Assembly: GCF_014646275.1 (NCBI RefSeq)
Contig: NZ_BMND01000026.1
Coordinates: forward strand, 1 to 64,000
Source: Streptomyces kronopolitis
GTDB taxonomy: Bacteria > Actinomycetota > Actinomycetes > Streptomycetales > Streptomycetaceae
DNA: 64,000 bases
Direction of reading: 5' to 3'
Below the pieces are notes generated by a model. It had not been told where the DNA came from, made no database searches, and was given only the letters and a program-made list of their open reading frames with translations. Each line of letters begins with the position of its first letter. The stretch's first letter is position 1. This document shows positions 33,992 through 43,260 of the stretch, piece after piece. A program made the translations under genes and the position numbers.

Positions 33992-34825
33992 TCACGGCAG
34001 CTCGATACCCAGATCCCAGCCCGCGTGGGCGTCGGTGCACAGGCAGTTGCGGGCGGCGTTGTCGGGGAGGGCGGCGACCGCGTCGAAGAGGACCTCGCGC
34101 AGCCGGTCGACGTTCTGGGCGAAGACCCGGAACACCTCCTCGTGGGAGACGCCATGGCCGGTCTCGGTACCCGCGTCCAGGTCGGTGACCAGTGTCAACG
34201 ACGTGTAACACAGGCTCAGTTCGCGGGCCAGCACGGCCTCGGGGTGTCCGGTCATGCCCACCACCGACCAGCCCTGCGCGGCGTGCCAGCGCGATTCCGC
34301 GCGGGTCGAGAAGCGGGGGCCCTCGATCACGACGAGGGTGCCGCCGTCCACCGGCTCCCAGTCCCGGCCGCGGGCCGCAGCGAGGGCGGCCTCCCGCCCC
34401 GTGGGGCAGTACGGGTCGGCGAAGGTCAGATGGACGACGTTGGGGGTGCTGCCGTCCGGCAGGGGCTCCCCGTCGAAGTAGGTCTGGGTGCGGGCCTTGG
34501 TGCGGTCCACGAGCTGGTCGGGCACCAGCAGCGTGCCGGGGCCGAACTCCGGGCGCAGCCCGCCGACCGCGCACGGGCCGAGGACCTGGCGCACGCCGAG
34601 CGAGCGCAGCGCCCACATGTTGGCGCGGTAGTTGATGCGGTGCGGCGGGAGATGGTGCCCGCGGCCGTGCCGGGGCAGGAACGCGACCTGGCGGCCGGCG
34701 ATCTTCCCCAGGAACACCGAGTCGCTGGGGGCCCCGTAGGGGGTGTCCACCGCGACCTCGGACACGTCGTCGAGGAAGGAGTAGAACCCCGAGCCGCCGA
34801 TTACACCGATCTCCGCGTCAGCCAT
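33992..34825 (-). CDS. mtnP: S-methyl-5'-thioadenosine phosphorylase
   Basis: It cleaves methylthioadenosine from polyamine and other AdoMet-using pathways into adenine and 5-methylthioribose-1-phosphate for methionine salvage. The 277-residue protein shows IGVIGGSGFYSFL (phosphate loop), FLPRHGRGHHLPPHRINYRANMWALRSLGV (about 50-79), EGPRFSTRAESRWHAAQGWSVVGMTGHPEAVLARELSLCYTSLTLVTD (about 170-217), and a C-terminal cap NCLCTDAHAGWD. ATG 34825 is the start of homology. The adjacent fmdB-like gene lies upstream in the same direction, with a terminator between. Confidence 0.93.
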   Translation of the reverse strand: MADAEIGVIGGSGFYSFLDDVSEVAVDTPYGAPSDSVFLGKIAGRQVAFLPRHGRGHHLPPHRINYRANMWALRSLGVRQVLGPCAVGGLRPEFGPGTLLVPDQLVDRTKARTQTYFDGEPLPDGSTPNVVHLTFADPYCPTGREAALAAARGRDWEPVDGGTLVVIEGPRFSTRAESRWHAAQGWSVVGMTGHPEAVLARELSLCYTSLTLVTDLDAGTETGHGVSHEEVFRVFAQNVDRLREVLFDAVAALPDNAARNCLCTDAHAGWDLGIELP

Positions 34826-35038
34826 GCCGGTCACACTATCCGGGCACGGCGGCCTGCGGCAGCAGAGTGACGCGGACGAAAGCAAGCCGTAAGGAATGCC
34901 CTAGGACGAGTCCGAGGCCGGGACCTGAGACAACCCGCAAGACGGATCCGCAAGGCCGACCTGCGAGGCCAACCCGCAAGGCCAAGCCATAAACCACCCC
35001 GCAAGCCCACCCCTAAGCCCACCCCGAAAAACAACAGA

Positions 35039-35061
35039 CCCCGCCGTAGGTGACGGCGGGG
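35039..35061 (-). terminator. Hairpin after the fmdB-like gene
   Basis: A 9-bp perfect stem (35039-35047 with 35053-35061) and 5-nt loop lie 18 bp beyond the stop codon at 35079. The DNA between it and the mtnP start (34886-35038) consists of degenerate CCGCAAGGCC / CCCACCCC-like repeats and no gene. Confidence 0.7.
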
Positions 35062-35078
35062 CCCGGAAACGCTGGGGG

Positions 35079-35429
35079 TCAGGCGGCGGAGCTGCTGCCC
35101 GAGCTGCTGCCGGACGACGACGAGGCGGCGGCCGGAGCGGCGGCCTTGGTGTCGGAGCCGCCGGACGAGGAGCTCGACGAGCCCGAGGAGTCCGAAGAGG
35201 ACGAGCTGCCGGACGCGCCGGAGCTCTTGGCGGGGCTGCTGCTGGACGACGAACCGCGGCTGTCGTTGCGGTAGAAGCCGGAGCCCTTGAAGACGATGCC
35301 GACGGCGGAGAACACCTTCTTGAGGCGTCCGTTGCAGCTGGGGCACTCCGTGAGCGCGTCGTCGCTGAACTTCTGCACCGCCTCGAGGCCCTCGCCGCAC
35401 TCGGTGCACTGGTACTGGTAGGTCGGCAC
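35079..35429 (-). CDS. FmdB-family zinc-ribbon protein
   Basis: The 116-residue protein has the FmdB zinc ribbon at its start: PTYQYQCTECGEGLEAVQKFSDDALTECPSCNGRLKKVFSAVGIVFKGSGFYRNDSRG (about 2-59). The CxxC pairs (8-11, 29-32) bind zinc. The C-terminal half is a Ser/Ala/Gly-rich low-complexity tail. The family was named from a formamidase-locus regulator, but its action is not established. GTG 35429 is preceded by AGGAGG nine bases upstream. Confidence 0.9.
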   Translation of the reverse strand: MPTYQYQCTECGEGLEAVQKFSDDALTECPSCNGRLKKVFSAVGIVFKGSGFYRNDSRGSSSSSSPAKSSGASGSSSSSDSSGSSSSSSGGSDTKAAAPAAASSSSGSSSGSSSAA

Positions 35430-35544
35430 TGTTGTCTTCCTCCTGGCACTCTCACTCGATGAGTGCTAACGACGCTCCATTTTGCAGTATTCCCGGCCAG
35501 CAGTCCACCGTGACCGGTCCAACGGTGACCGACCGCACGTCCGC

Positions 35545-36846
35545 TCAGGCGCGCGCCAGCTCCCGCTCGCGGTCCTCGGCGCCGGCGGAAACCTGCGCCG
35601 GGAGGTGCCCGGCGGCCGCTTCGGCGCCCCCCGCGGAACGGCGGGGCAGCAGGTGGGCGCGGAGCGCCAGCAGCACGGTGCAGGCCAGCGCCGTACCGGC
35701 CAGCGGCACCAGGAATCCGGTGCTCGGCCCGAAGCCGTCCGCGAGCTGGCCGGCCGAGGTGGCCGCGGCCGCCTGGCCCAGCGCGACCGCGCCGGTCAGC
35801 CAGGTGAAGGCCTCGGTCCGGGCGGTGGCCGGCACCAGCGTCTCCACGAGGGTGTAGCCGGTGATCAGGGCCGGGGCGATGCACAGGCCGACGACCAGGC
35901 CGACGGCGCCCAGCAGCGGCACCGCGGTCACCGCCCACAGCGGGGTGGTGGCCAGCGCCAGCAGCCCGTAGGCGACCAGCAGCCGGCGCCGCGGGCCGAC
36001 CTTCCAGGTGATCGCGCCGCAGGCGATGCCCGCGAGCATGTTGCCGCCCGCGAAGATCCCGTAGAGCACGCCGTTGATGCCGGGCTGCCCGATGTGCTGG
36101 GTGAACGCGGTCAGCGAGACCTGCATCCCGCCGAAGACGGCGCCGATGCCGAGGAACGCCACGATCAGTACGCGCACGCCGGGCACCGACAGCGCCGAGA
36201 CGCGCGGCCGCTCGCCCGACCCGGGCCGGTGCACCGCCGGCTGGCTGCGCTTCTGCGCGGCGAACAGCAGCCCGCCGGCCAGCGTCAGCGCGGCCTCGGC
36301 GACCAGCCCGGCCGCCGGGTGGATGCCGGTGCACAGCGCGGTCGCCAGCACCGGGCCGACGACGAAGGTGAACTCGTCGGTCACCGACTCGAAGGCGGCG
36401 GCCGTCGGCATCAGCGGACCGGCGCCGAGCCGGGCCGCCCAGCGGGCCCGCACCATCGGGCCGACCTGCGGCGTCGAGGCGCCCGTGGGGACGGCCACCG
36501 CGAGCAGCGCCCACAGAGGGGCGTGCGCCAGGGCGAGGGTGATCAGCGCGGCGACGCCGGCGGCGTGCACCAGTACGCCGGGGAGCAGCACCGCGCGCTG
36601 GCCGAAGCGGTCGGCGAGCTTGCCGCCCTGCGGGGCGAACAGCGCCATCGCGACGCCGGTGGTCGCGGACACCGCGCCCGCGGTGCCGTACGAGCCGGTG
36701 GTGGACTGGACGAGCAGCACGATGCCGATCGTCAGCATGGCGAAGGGCTGCCGGGCCAGAAAGCCGGGCAGCAGGAATGTCCAGGCACCGGGGGTGCGCA
36801 GGAGTGTTCCGTAACCGGAGCGGGAGTCCTTGACCGCGGATGCCAC
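35545..36846 (-). CDS. MFS transporter (12-segment)
   Basis: The 433-residue protein has the two six-helix halves of MFS carriers. The first half opens GAWTFLLPGFLARQPFAMLTIGIVLLVQSTTGSYGTAGAVSATTGVAMALFAPQGGKLADRFGQRAVLL, with the loop motif GGKLADRFGQR. The second half starts SVPGVRVLIVAFLGIGAVFGGMQVSLTAFT. The cytosolic loop between halves holds QKRSQPAVHRPGSGERPR. Sugar- or drug-exporting subfamilies are both possible; I recall very similar MFS genes here in other Streptomyces but no substrate. Confidence 0.85.
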   Translation of the reverse strand: MASAVKDSRSGYGTLLRTPGAWTFLLPGFLARQPFAMLTIGIVLLVQSTTGSYGTAGAVSATTGVAMALFAPQGGKLADRFGQRAVLLPGVLVHAAGVAALITLALAHAPLWALLAVAVPTGASTPQVGPMVRARWAARLGAGPLMPTAAAFESVTDEFTFVVGPVLATALCTGIHPAAGLVAEAALTLAGGLLFAAQKRSQPAVHRPGSGERPRVSALSVPGVRVLIVAFLGIGAVFGGMQVSLTAFTQHIGQPGINGVLYGIFAGGNMLAGIACGAITWKVGPRRRLLVAYGLLALATTPLWAVTAVPLLGAVGLVVGLCIAPALITGYTLVETLVPATARTEAFTWLTGAVALGQAAAATSAGQLADGFGPSTGFLVPLAGTALACTVLLALRAHLLPRRSAGGAEAAAGHLPAQVSAGAEDRERELARA

Positions 36847-37153
36847 GGCCGGGCCTTTCTGCCGCCTGGTAGCGCGCCGCCCGCGAGGTCGTCACGGATA
36901 CGCGCCGAGAGCTGTCCTCTCGCGCAGGACCGAGTGATACCGCGTGGTCCGCACCGGAGAGGTGGCTGCGTGGGGCAGAGGACCGCGGCCGCCGAGCGGT
37001 CGCGCCAGCTCTGCATCAGGCAGAGTTGGTTCGTCGATGTGCGTCTTCATACTACAGGCCGCAGCGCGGGAAGCCCTGGGACAGGACAGGACTTCCCGGG
37101 TATTTCCTCCGAATCCATGGAGAGATGCGGCACATTCCGGACCCGTCCGGTCG
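36847..37153. other. Gene-free interval
   Basis: Between the MFS gene start and the antiporter gene end I see no gene, hairpin of note or RNA. It should carry the MFS promoter. Confidence 0.4.
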
Positions 37154-38671
37154 TCAGTGCGAGCCGGGCCGCCGCCCCGCGGAGCCGTGGATGCCCAGCC
37201 AGCCGGCCAGCTTGCCGCCCTGGGAGACCGCCTGCAGCCGCCGCTCGGCCGCGTCGCGCACCGGGTCGGTGGCCACCACCAGCAGCTCGTCGCCGCGGCG
37301 CAGCACCGTAGTGGGCGCGGGGACGAAGCTGGTGCCGTCCCGGACGACGAGGGTGACGGCGGCGCCCGCGGGCATCCGCAGCTCGCCGACCTCGACGCCG
37401 TGCATCCGGGAGGCCGGGCCGATGGTGGTCGACAGCAGATGGCCGCGCAGCCGCTCCAGCGGCGCCGACTCGATGCCCAGGTCGGCGGCCTCCTCGCCGT
37501 CGCCCAGCCGCAGCCGCCGGGCGAGCCAGGGAAGCGTCGGCCCCTGGACGAAGGTGTAGATGACGACCAGCACGAAGACGATGTTGAAGACCCGTTCGCT
37601 GCCCGGCACATCGGTCACCATCGGGATGGTGGCCAGCACGATCGGGACCGCGCCGCGCAGCCCGGCCCAGGACAGCAGGGTCTTCTCCCGCCACGGCATC
37701 CGCCACGGCAGCAGCGCCGCGAACACCGACACCGGCCGGGCCACGATCGTCAGGATCATGCCGATCAGCAGGGCGGGCACGATGTCGTCGAGCAGGTTGT
37801 GCGGGGTCACCAGCAGGCCGAGCAGGACGAACATGCCGATCTGGCCGATCCAGCCGAGGCCTTCGGCGAAGCCGCGGGTGGCGGGGGAGTGCGGCAGCTT
37901 GGCGTTGCCGAGGATCACCGCGGCCAGGTAGACGGCGAGGAACCCGGAGCCGTGCGCCAGCGCGCCGAGCGCGTAGGCGGAGACCGCGATGGCCATGACG
38001 GCGATGGGGTACAGGCCGGACGCGGGCAGCGCCACGTGCCGCATGGCGTAGGCGCCGAGCCAGCCGATGGCCAGGCCGATGGCGGCGCCGATCGCCAGCT
38101 CCAGGGCGATCGTGCCGAGCAGCAGGTACCAGTGCTCGACCGGCCCCGCGGTGGAGAAGGCGACGACGAGGATCACCACGGGGGCGTCGTTGAAGCCGGA
38201 TTCGGCCTCCAGGATGCCGGTCAGCCGGGCCGGCAGCGGCACGCTGCGCAGCACGGAGAAGACGGCGGCGGCGTCGGTGGAGGAGACCACGGCGCCGATC
38301 AGCAGCGCCTGGCGCCAGTCGAGTCCGGCGAGGTAGTGCGCGCCGGCCGCGGTGATTCCCACGCTCAGCGCGACGCCGACGGTCGACAGGGACGCCGCCC
38401 GGGGCAGCGCCGGCCGGATCTCCTTCCACTTCGTGCCCAGGCCGCCCTCGGCGAGGATCACGACCAGCGCGGCATAGCCGAGGAGTTGGGTCAGCTGGGC
38501 GTTGTCGAAGACGACGCCGCCGGGGCCGTCCTGGCCTATGGCGACGCCTATCCCCAGGTAGATGAGCAGGCTGGGCAGCCCGCTGCGCGAGGAGACCCGT
38601 ACCGCGGCGACCGCGATGAGAAGTACGAGTGAGCAGATCAGCAGGAGTTCGTTGAGGTGATCGACAGACAG
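37154..38671 (-). CDS. CPA1-type cation/proton antiporter with a TrkA-C (RCK-C) domain
   Basis: The protein of about 505 residues has 12-13 membrane segments (LLLICSLVLLIAVAAVRVSSRSGLPSLLIYLGIGVAIGQDG at the start, GAVVSSTDAAAVFSVLRSVPLPARLTGILEAESGFNDAPVVILVV in the ion-binding centre). A TrkA-C-like cytosolic domain (about 420-490, MHGVEVGELRMPAGAAVTLVVRDGTSFVPAPTTVLRRGDELLVVATDP) follows. It exchanges K+ or Na+ for H+. The conserved N-terminus lies upstream of ATG 38461, so I place the start at CTG 38671, preceded by GGAAGG. It is divergent from the penicillin-acylase-type gene. Confidence 0.88.
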   Translation of the reverse strand: MSVDHLNELLLICSLVLLIAVAAVRVSSRSGLPSLLIYLGIGVAIGQDGPGGVVFDNAQLTQLLGYAALVVILAEGGLGTKWKEIRPALPRAASLSTVGVALSVGITAAGAHYLAGLDWRQALLIGAVVSSTDAAAVFSVLRSVPLPARLTGILEAESGFNDAPVVILVVAFSTAGPVEHWYLLLGTIALELAIGAAIGLAIGWLGAYAMRHVALPASGLYPIAVMAIAVSAYALGALAHGSGFLAVYLAAVILGNAKLPHSPATRGFAEGLGWIGQIGMFVLLGLLVTPHNLLDDIVPALLIGMILTIVARPVSVFAALLPWRMPWREKTLLSWAGLRGAVPIVLATIPMVTDVPGSERVFNIVFVLVVIYTFVQGPTLPWLARRLRLGDGEEAADLGIESAPLERLRGHLLSTTIGPASRMHGVEVGELRMPAGAAVTLVVRDGTSFVPAPTTVLRRGDELLVVATDPVRDAAERRLQAVSQGGKLAGWLGIHGSAGRRPGSH

Positions 38672-38725
38672 GAGCTGATCCTTCCTCGCACGGGTTACCG
38701 GGAACGGTTTTCCTTACCGTATCTA

Positions 38726-38740
38726 GTTACTGAGGCTAAC
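38726..38740. promoter_or_regulatory. GTTA-N7-TAAC inverted repeat in an AT-rich divergent promoter region
   Basis: The 183-bp region between the antiporter and acylase genes contains the only AT-rich patch nearby (about 38700-38760). Its symmetric core reads GTTACTGAGGCTAAC. It is probably promoter or operator DNA for one of the two genes; it resembles half of an iron box, but not enough to claim one. Confidence 0.3.
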
Positions 38741-38854
38741 AATTTACCATTACTTGAAGGTTGGATGTGCTGGCGGTGACTCCGCGTAGGGGTCGCCGAA
38801 CCCGTGCGCCTATGGTTGCTCCAGCACTCCCACCCTGCCCCTCGAAGGACAGAG

Positions 38855-41566
38855 ATGCCCGCCAACAAGTCCGGCCCAGTCCCCAGGAAAAAGAAGGGGC
38901 GGCGCGGCCGCCTCGTCGCGATCACGGTCGTGCTGCTGCTCGTGGCGGGCATCGGCTTCGGCGCGTTCTGGGGCGTCAGTACCGTCCGTGCCTCGTTCCC
39001 GCAGACCACCGGCTCGCTCAAAGTCCCGGGCCTGACCAACCCGGTGGACGTCACCCGCGATGCCAACGGGATCCCGCAGATCTACGCGGACACCGACGAA
39101 GACCTCTTCCGCGCCCAGGGGTACGTCCAGGCGCAGGACCGCTTCTGGGAGATGGACGTCCGGCGCCACATGACGTCCGGCCGCCTCTCGGAGATGTTCG
39201 GCAAGAGCCAGGTCAAGACCGACTCCTTCCTGCGCACGCTGGGCTGGCACCGCGTGGCGCAGAAGGAGTACGACACCAAGCTGTCGCCGAGCACCAAGAA
39301 GTACCTCCAGGCCTACTCGGCGGGCGTCAACTCCTACCTCAAGGACCACGGGGGCTCCGCCCTGTCCCTGGAGTACGCGGCGCTGGACTTCCAGAACGAC
39401 TACAAGCCCGAGAAGTGGACCCCGGTCGACTCGGTGGCCTGGCTCAAGGCGATGGCCTGGGACCTGCGCGGCAACATGCAGGAGGAGATCGACCGGTCCC
39501 TGATGACCAGCCGCTTCACCCCGGCGCAGATCGACCGGCTCTACCCGGCCTACCCGTACAAGCGGAACAAGCCGATCGTCGAGGGCGGCGCGGTCGACCC
39601 CGCCACCAAGCAGTTCAAGCCCGGTGGCGCGGCGAACTCCGCCCCCGCGGGCGCCGCCGGGGCCGCGGCCGGCTTCCAGTCGCAGCTGTCCTCGCTGTCC
39701 AAGACGCTCGACAAGGTCCCCGCGCTGCTCGGCCCCAACGGCAACGGCATCGGCTCCAACTCCTGGGTCGTCTCCGGTGACCACACCACCACCGGCAAAC
39801 CGCTGCTCGCCAACGACCCGCACCTGGCACCGCAGATGCCCTCGCTCTGGTACCAGATGGGCCTGCACTGCCGCACCACGAGTCCCAAGTGCAACTACGA
39901 CGTCTCCGGATTCACCTTCTCCGGTATGCCGGGCGTCGTCATCGGCCACAACCAGGACATCTCCTGGGGCATGACCAACCTCGGCGCGGACGTCACCGAC
40001 CTGTACCTGGAGAAGGTCAGCGCCGGCGGCTACCTCTACGACAACCGGCAGCGGCCCTTCGTGACCCGCAAGGAGACCATCAAGGTCGCCGGCGGGGAGA
40101 GCCGCGAGATCACCGTGCGCTCCACCAACAACGGGCCGATCGTCTCCGACCGCGACAGTGAACTCGCGGGCGTCGGCAAGGACGCCCCGGTCGGCAACGC
40201 CGCACCGGACCGCGGCGACGGCTACGCCGTCTCGCTGCGCTGGACCGCGCTGAACCCCGGCAAGTCCATGGACGCCGTCTTCGAGATGAACCGCGCCAAG
40301 GACTGGACGAGCTTCCGCAAGGCCGCCGAGCACTTCGAGGTGCCGTCCCAGAACCTGATCTACGCCGACACCAAGGGCAACATCGGCTACCAGGCCCCGG
40401 GACAGATCCCCGTCCGCGGCAAGGGCGACGGCAGCTACCCGGCGCCCGGCTGGGACCCCAGGTACCGCTGGACCGGCTACATCCCGCAGAAGTCCCTGCC
40501 GTACGAGTACAACCCCAAGCGCGGCTACATCGTCACCGCCAACCAGGCCGTCACCGACGAGAAGTACCCCTACCTCCTCACCAAGGACTGGGGATACGGC
40601 TCCCGCAGCCAGCGGATCAACGACCTGATCCAGTCGAAGATCAAGGACGGCGGCAAGGTCTCCACCGATGACATGCAGGCCTTCCAGAAGGACAACAGCA
40701 GCGAGATCGCCCGGCTGCTGACGCCCTATCTGACGAAGATCGACATCAAGGACAAGTACGTCCGCGACGCCCAGCAGCTGCTGGACGGCTGGGACTTCAC
40801 CCAGGAGCCCGACTCCGCCGCGGCCGCCTACTTCAACGCCGTCTGGCGCAACACCCTCAAGCTCGCCTTCGGCAACAAGATGCCCAAGGAGCTGCGCCCC
40901 GAGGGGCAGTGCCTGACCGTCCGCCCGGCCGACGAGACCGGACCCGCCGACGAGAACGACAAGTACGTCCGCGAGTGCGGCGAGCGGGCCGGCGACACCG
41001 CCCAGCCCGACGGCGGCGACCGCTGGTACGAGGTCGTCCGCGGCATCCTGGACGACCCCAACAACGCCTGGTGGAAGACCGAGGACCGGCCCGGCCGCCC
41101 CGGTGACCAGAACCGCGACCAGCTCCTGGCGCACGCCATGGCCGACGCGCGCTACGAGCTGACCGCCAAGCTGGGCAAGAACATCGACAACTGGAGCTGG
41201 GGACGGCTCCACCAGATGTACCTGAAGAACCAGACCCTGGGCACCGACGGACCCGGCGCCCTGCAGGGCCTGTTCAACCGCGGCCCCTGGAACGTCGGCG
41301 GCGGCGAGGCCGCGGTCGACGCCACCGGCTGGAACGCCGCCGGCGGCTACAAGGTCACCTGGGTCCCGTCGATGCGGATGGTGGTCAACCTCGCCGACCT
41401 CGACAAGTCCCGCTGGATCAACCTGACCGGCGCCTCCGGGCACGCCTACGACGCCCACTACTACGACCAGACCGACAAGTGGGCCAAGGGCGAACTGCTG
41501 CCCTGGGCCTACAGCGAGGACGCCGTCAAGAAGGCGGCCAAGGACACGCTGACGCTGTCGCCGTAG
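38855..41566 (+). CDS. Secreted penicillin-acylase-family Ntn hydrolase
   Basis: The 903-residue precursor has a basic N-terminus and one signal/anchor helix (RLVAITVVLLLVAGIGFGAFWGVSTV, about 19-44). An alpha-subunit part follows (TNPVDVTRDANGIPQIYADTDEDLFRAQGYVQAQDRFWEMDVRRH). After a low-complexity spacer comes the processing site GNGIG-SNSWVVSG, where Ser301 becomes the N-terminal nucleophile of the beta-subunit. HLAPQMPSLWYQMGLHC and PGVVIGHNQDISWGMTNLGADVTDLYLE are also family motifs. Members cleave amides of beta-lactams, acyl-homoserine lactones or lipopeptides. ATG 38855 follows AAGGA. It is monocistronic with a strong terminator after it. Confidence 0.92.
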   Translation: MPANKSGPVPRKKKGRRGRLVAITVVLLLVAGIGFGAFWGVSTVRASFPQTTGSLKVPGLTNPVDVTRDANGIPQIYADTDEDLFRAQGYVQAQDRFWEMDVRRHMTSGRLSEMFGKSQVKTDSFLRTLGWHRVAQKEYDTKLSPSTKKYLQAYSAGVNSYLKDHGGSALSLEYAALDFQNDYKPEKWTPVDSVAWLKAMAWDLRGNMQEEIDRSLMTSRFTPAQIDRLYPAYPYKRNKPIVEGGAVDPATKQFKPGGAANSAPAGAAGAAAGFQSQLSSLSKTLDKVPALLGPNGNGIGSNSWVVSGDHTTTGKPLLANDPHLAPQMPSLWYQMGLHCRTTSPKCNYDVSGFTFSGMPGVVIGHNQDISWGMTNLGADVTDLYLEKVSAGGYLYDNRQRPFVTRKETIKVAGGESREITVRSTNNGPIVSDRDSELAGVGKDAPVGNAAPDRGDGYAVSLRWTALNPGKSMDAVFEMNRAKDWTSFRKAAEHFEVPSQNLIYADTKGNIGYQAPGQIPVRGKGDGSYPAPGWDPRYRWTGYIPQKSLPYEYNPKRGYIVTANQAVTDEKYPYLLTKDWGYGSRSQRINDLIQSKIKDGGKVSTDDMQAFQKDNSSEIARLLTPYLTKIDIKDKYVRDAQQLLDGWDFTQEPDSAAAAYFNAVWRNTLKLAFGNKMPKELRPEGQCLTVRPADETGPADENDKYVRECGERAGDTAQPDGGDRWYEVVRGILDDPNNAWWKTEDRPGRPGDQNRDQLLAHAMADARYELTAKLGKNIDNWSWGRLHQMYLKNQTLGTDGPGALQGLFNRGPWNVGGGEAAVDATGWNAAGGYKVTWVPSMRMVVNLADLDKSRWINLTGASGHAYDAHYYDQTDKWAKGELLPWAYSEDAVKKAAKDTLTLSP

Positions 41567-41584
41567 GGGCCGAGGGCTCAATCA

Positions 41585-41622
41585 CGCAGGGGCGGACCGG
41601 AACTCTCCGGTCCGCCCCTGCG
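41585..41622. terminator. Strong bidirectional terminator
   Basis: A perfect 17-bp inverted repeat (41585-41601 with 41606-41622) with a 4-nt loop lies between the convergent acylase (stop 41566) and 5-formyl-THF cyclo-ligase (stop 41641) genes. Confidence 0.92.
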
Positions 41623-41640
41623 GCTTTGCGGCCGCGCCGC

Positions 41641-42273
41641 TCAGCCCTCCGCGCGGGCCCCCGGCGCGGCGAACCGGTGCACCGCCGACGGGGTCACCGC
41701 GGCATGCACCCGCCGGTCGTGCGGCTCGGCCGGCACCTGAGCCAGCACCTCCGCGTCATAGAGCAGCACCACCAGCGACGCCCGCGCCCCGGCCCGCTCC
41801 AGCCGCGCCAGCACCCGGTCGTAGGAGCCGCCGCCGCGCCCCAGCCGCAGCCCGCCGCGGTCCACCGCGAGCCCCGGCAGCAGCACCACGTCCGCCGCGG
41901 TGACGGCCTCCGGGCCCAGCCGCGGCCCCGCCGGCTCCAGCAGCCCGCGGCCCGCCCGGACGAGCCGCCCGGCGCCCTCGTAGCACGCCCAGTCCAGGTC
42001 GTTGTCCGCCAGCAGCACCGGCAGCAGCACCCGCACCCCGGCCGCCCGCAGCCGGTCGAGCAGCGCGCGGGTGGAGGGCTCGCCGCCGATCGAGACATAC
42101 GCGGCGACGGTGGGCGCGGCGCCGGGGGAGCCGGCGCCGGACAGCTCGTCCAGCTCCAGTGCGCGCCGGGCCAGCGCCTCGCCCGTCGACGCGAGGACAT
42201 CCGCCGGCAACGCGCTCCTCACCTCCAGGAGGGCCCGCCGCAACCTGCGCTTTCTATCGTGATCGACGCTCAC
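41641..42273 (-). CDS. 5-formyltetrahydrofolate cyclo-ligase
   Basis: The enzyme converts 5-formyl-THF with ATP into 5,10-methenyl-THF, returning stored folate to the one-carbon pool. The 210-residue protein has KRRLRRALLEVRSALPADVLAS at the start. The central VAAYVSIGGEPSTRALLDRLRAAGVRVLLPVLLADNDLDWACY leads to LLPGLAVDRGGLRLGRGGGSYDRVLARL (about 133-160), the family motif with the Gly-rich ATP/folate loop. The end is HDRRVHAAVTPSAVHRF. GTG 42273 follows an AAGGGC site. It is divergent from galU, 80 bp apart. Confidence 0.95.
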   Translation of the reverse strand: MSVDHDRKRRLRRALLEVRSALPADVLASTGEALARRALELDELSGAGSPGAAPTVAAYVSIGGEPSTRALLDRLRAAGVRVLLPVLLADNDLDWACYEGAGRLVRAGRGLLEPAGPRLGPEAVTAADVVLLPGLAVDRGGLRLGRGGGSYDRVLARLERAGARASLVVLLYDAEVLAQVPAEPHDRRVHAAVTPSAVHRFAAPGARAEG

Positions 42274-42353
42274 TGTGTGCCCTTGCTCCCGCTCTTGTGG
42301 CTTTTCGCCGTACCCTCATCATCATTCCGATAGGGCCGGTTATGGTGGCGCGC

Positions 42354-43256
42354 ATGACCCCATCGCACACGCGGATCAGCAAGGCTGTCATCCCCGCAGC
42401 CGGCCTCGGCACCCGGTTTCTCCCCGCCACCAAGGCCACGCCCAAGGAGATGCTCCCGGTCGTCGACAAGCCCGCCATCCAGTACGTGGTGGAGGAGGCG
42501 GCCGCCGCCGGACTCTCCGACGTCCTGATGGTGACCGGCCGGAACAAGCGTCCCCTGGAGGACCACTTCGACCGCAACTACGAACTCGAAGAGGCCCTGC
42601 ACCGCAAGGGCGACGAGTCCCGCCTCGCCAAGGTCCAGGAGTCCAGCGACCTGGCGACCATGCACTACGTCCGCCAGGGCGACCCCAGGGGCCTGGGCCA
42701 CGCCGTGCTGTGCGCCGCACCACACGTCGGCGACCAGCCCTTCGCCGTCCTCCTCGGCGACGACCTGATCGACCCCCGCGACCCGCTCCTGGCGCGCATG
42801 GTCGAGATACAGGAGCAGTACGGCGGCTCGGTCATCGCCCTCATGGAGGTCGACCCGGCCCAGATCCACCTCTACGGCTGCGCGGCCGCCACCCCCACCG
42901 GCGACGACGACGTGGTCGGCGTCTCCGACCTGGTCGAGAAGCCCGACCCGGCCGAGGCCCCCAGCAACCTCGCCATCATCGGCCGCTACGTCCTCGACCC
43001 GGCCGTCTTCGAGGTGCTGCGCAAGACCGCCCCCGGCCGCGGCGGCGAGATCCAGCTCACCGACGCCCTCCAGGCGCTGGCCGCCGACCCCGCCCTCGGC
43101 GGCCCCGTGCACGGCGTGGTCTTCAAGGGCCGCCGCTATGACACCGGCGACCGCGGCGACTATCTGCGTGCCATTGTCCGACTCGCATGCGAACGTGAGG
43201 ACCTCGGCCCGGACTTCCGGTCCTGGCTTCGCAGTTACGTGACCGAGGAGATGTAA
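42354..43256 (+). CDS. galU: UTP-glucose-1-phosphate uridylyltransferase GalU
   Basis: It makes UDP-glucose for glycans and trehalose/glycogen metabolism. The 300-residue protein has the nucleotide loop SKAVIPAAGLGTRFLPATKATPKEMLPVVDKPAIQYVVEEAAAAG (about 8-52) and the sugar site FAVLLGDDLID. VVGVSDLVEKPDPAEAPSNLAIIGRYVLDPAVFEVL and GGEIQLTDALQAL follow, all canonical. ATG 42354 is used; ATG 42342 four codons upstream is possible. It precedes moeA by only 4 bp, so it leads the operon galU-moeA-moaC-moaB-acetyltransferase. Confidence 0.97.
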   Translation: MTPSHTRISKAVIPAAGLGTRFLPATKATPKEMLPVVDKPAIQYVVEEAAAAGLSDVLMVTGRNKRPLEDHFDRNYELEEALHRKGDESRLAKVQESSDLATMHYVRQGDPRGLGHAVLCAAPHVGDQPFAVLLGDDLIDPRDPLLARMVEIQEQYGGSVIALMEVDPAQIHLYGCAAATPTGDDDVVGVSDLVEKPDPAEAPSNLAIIGRYVLDPAVFEVLRKTAPGRGGEIQLTDALQALAADPALGGPVHGVVFKGRRYDTGDRGDYLRAIVRLACEREDLGPDFRSWLRSYVTEEM

Positions 43257-43260
43257 GACG

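Noticed and set aside
38721..38742. Iron box (DmdR/IdeR type) between antiporter and acylase
   Set aside because: Only the GGCTAAC half matches; the left half does not fit the consensus.
38810..41581. Very long (923-codon) minus-strand frame antisense to the acylase gene
   Set aside because: Leu/Val/Gly-Asp shadow with no domain; the plus strand is a canonical penicillin acylase.
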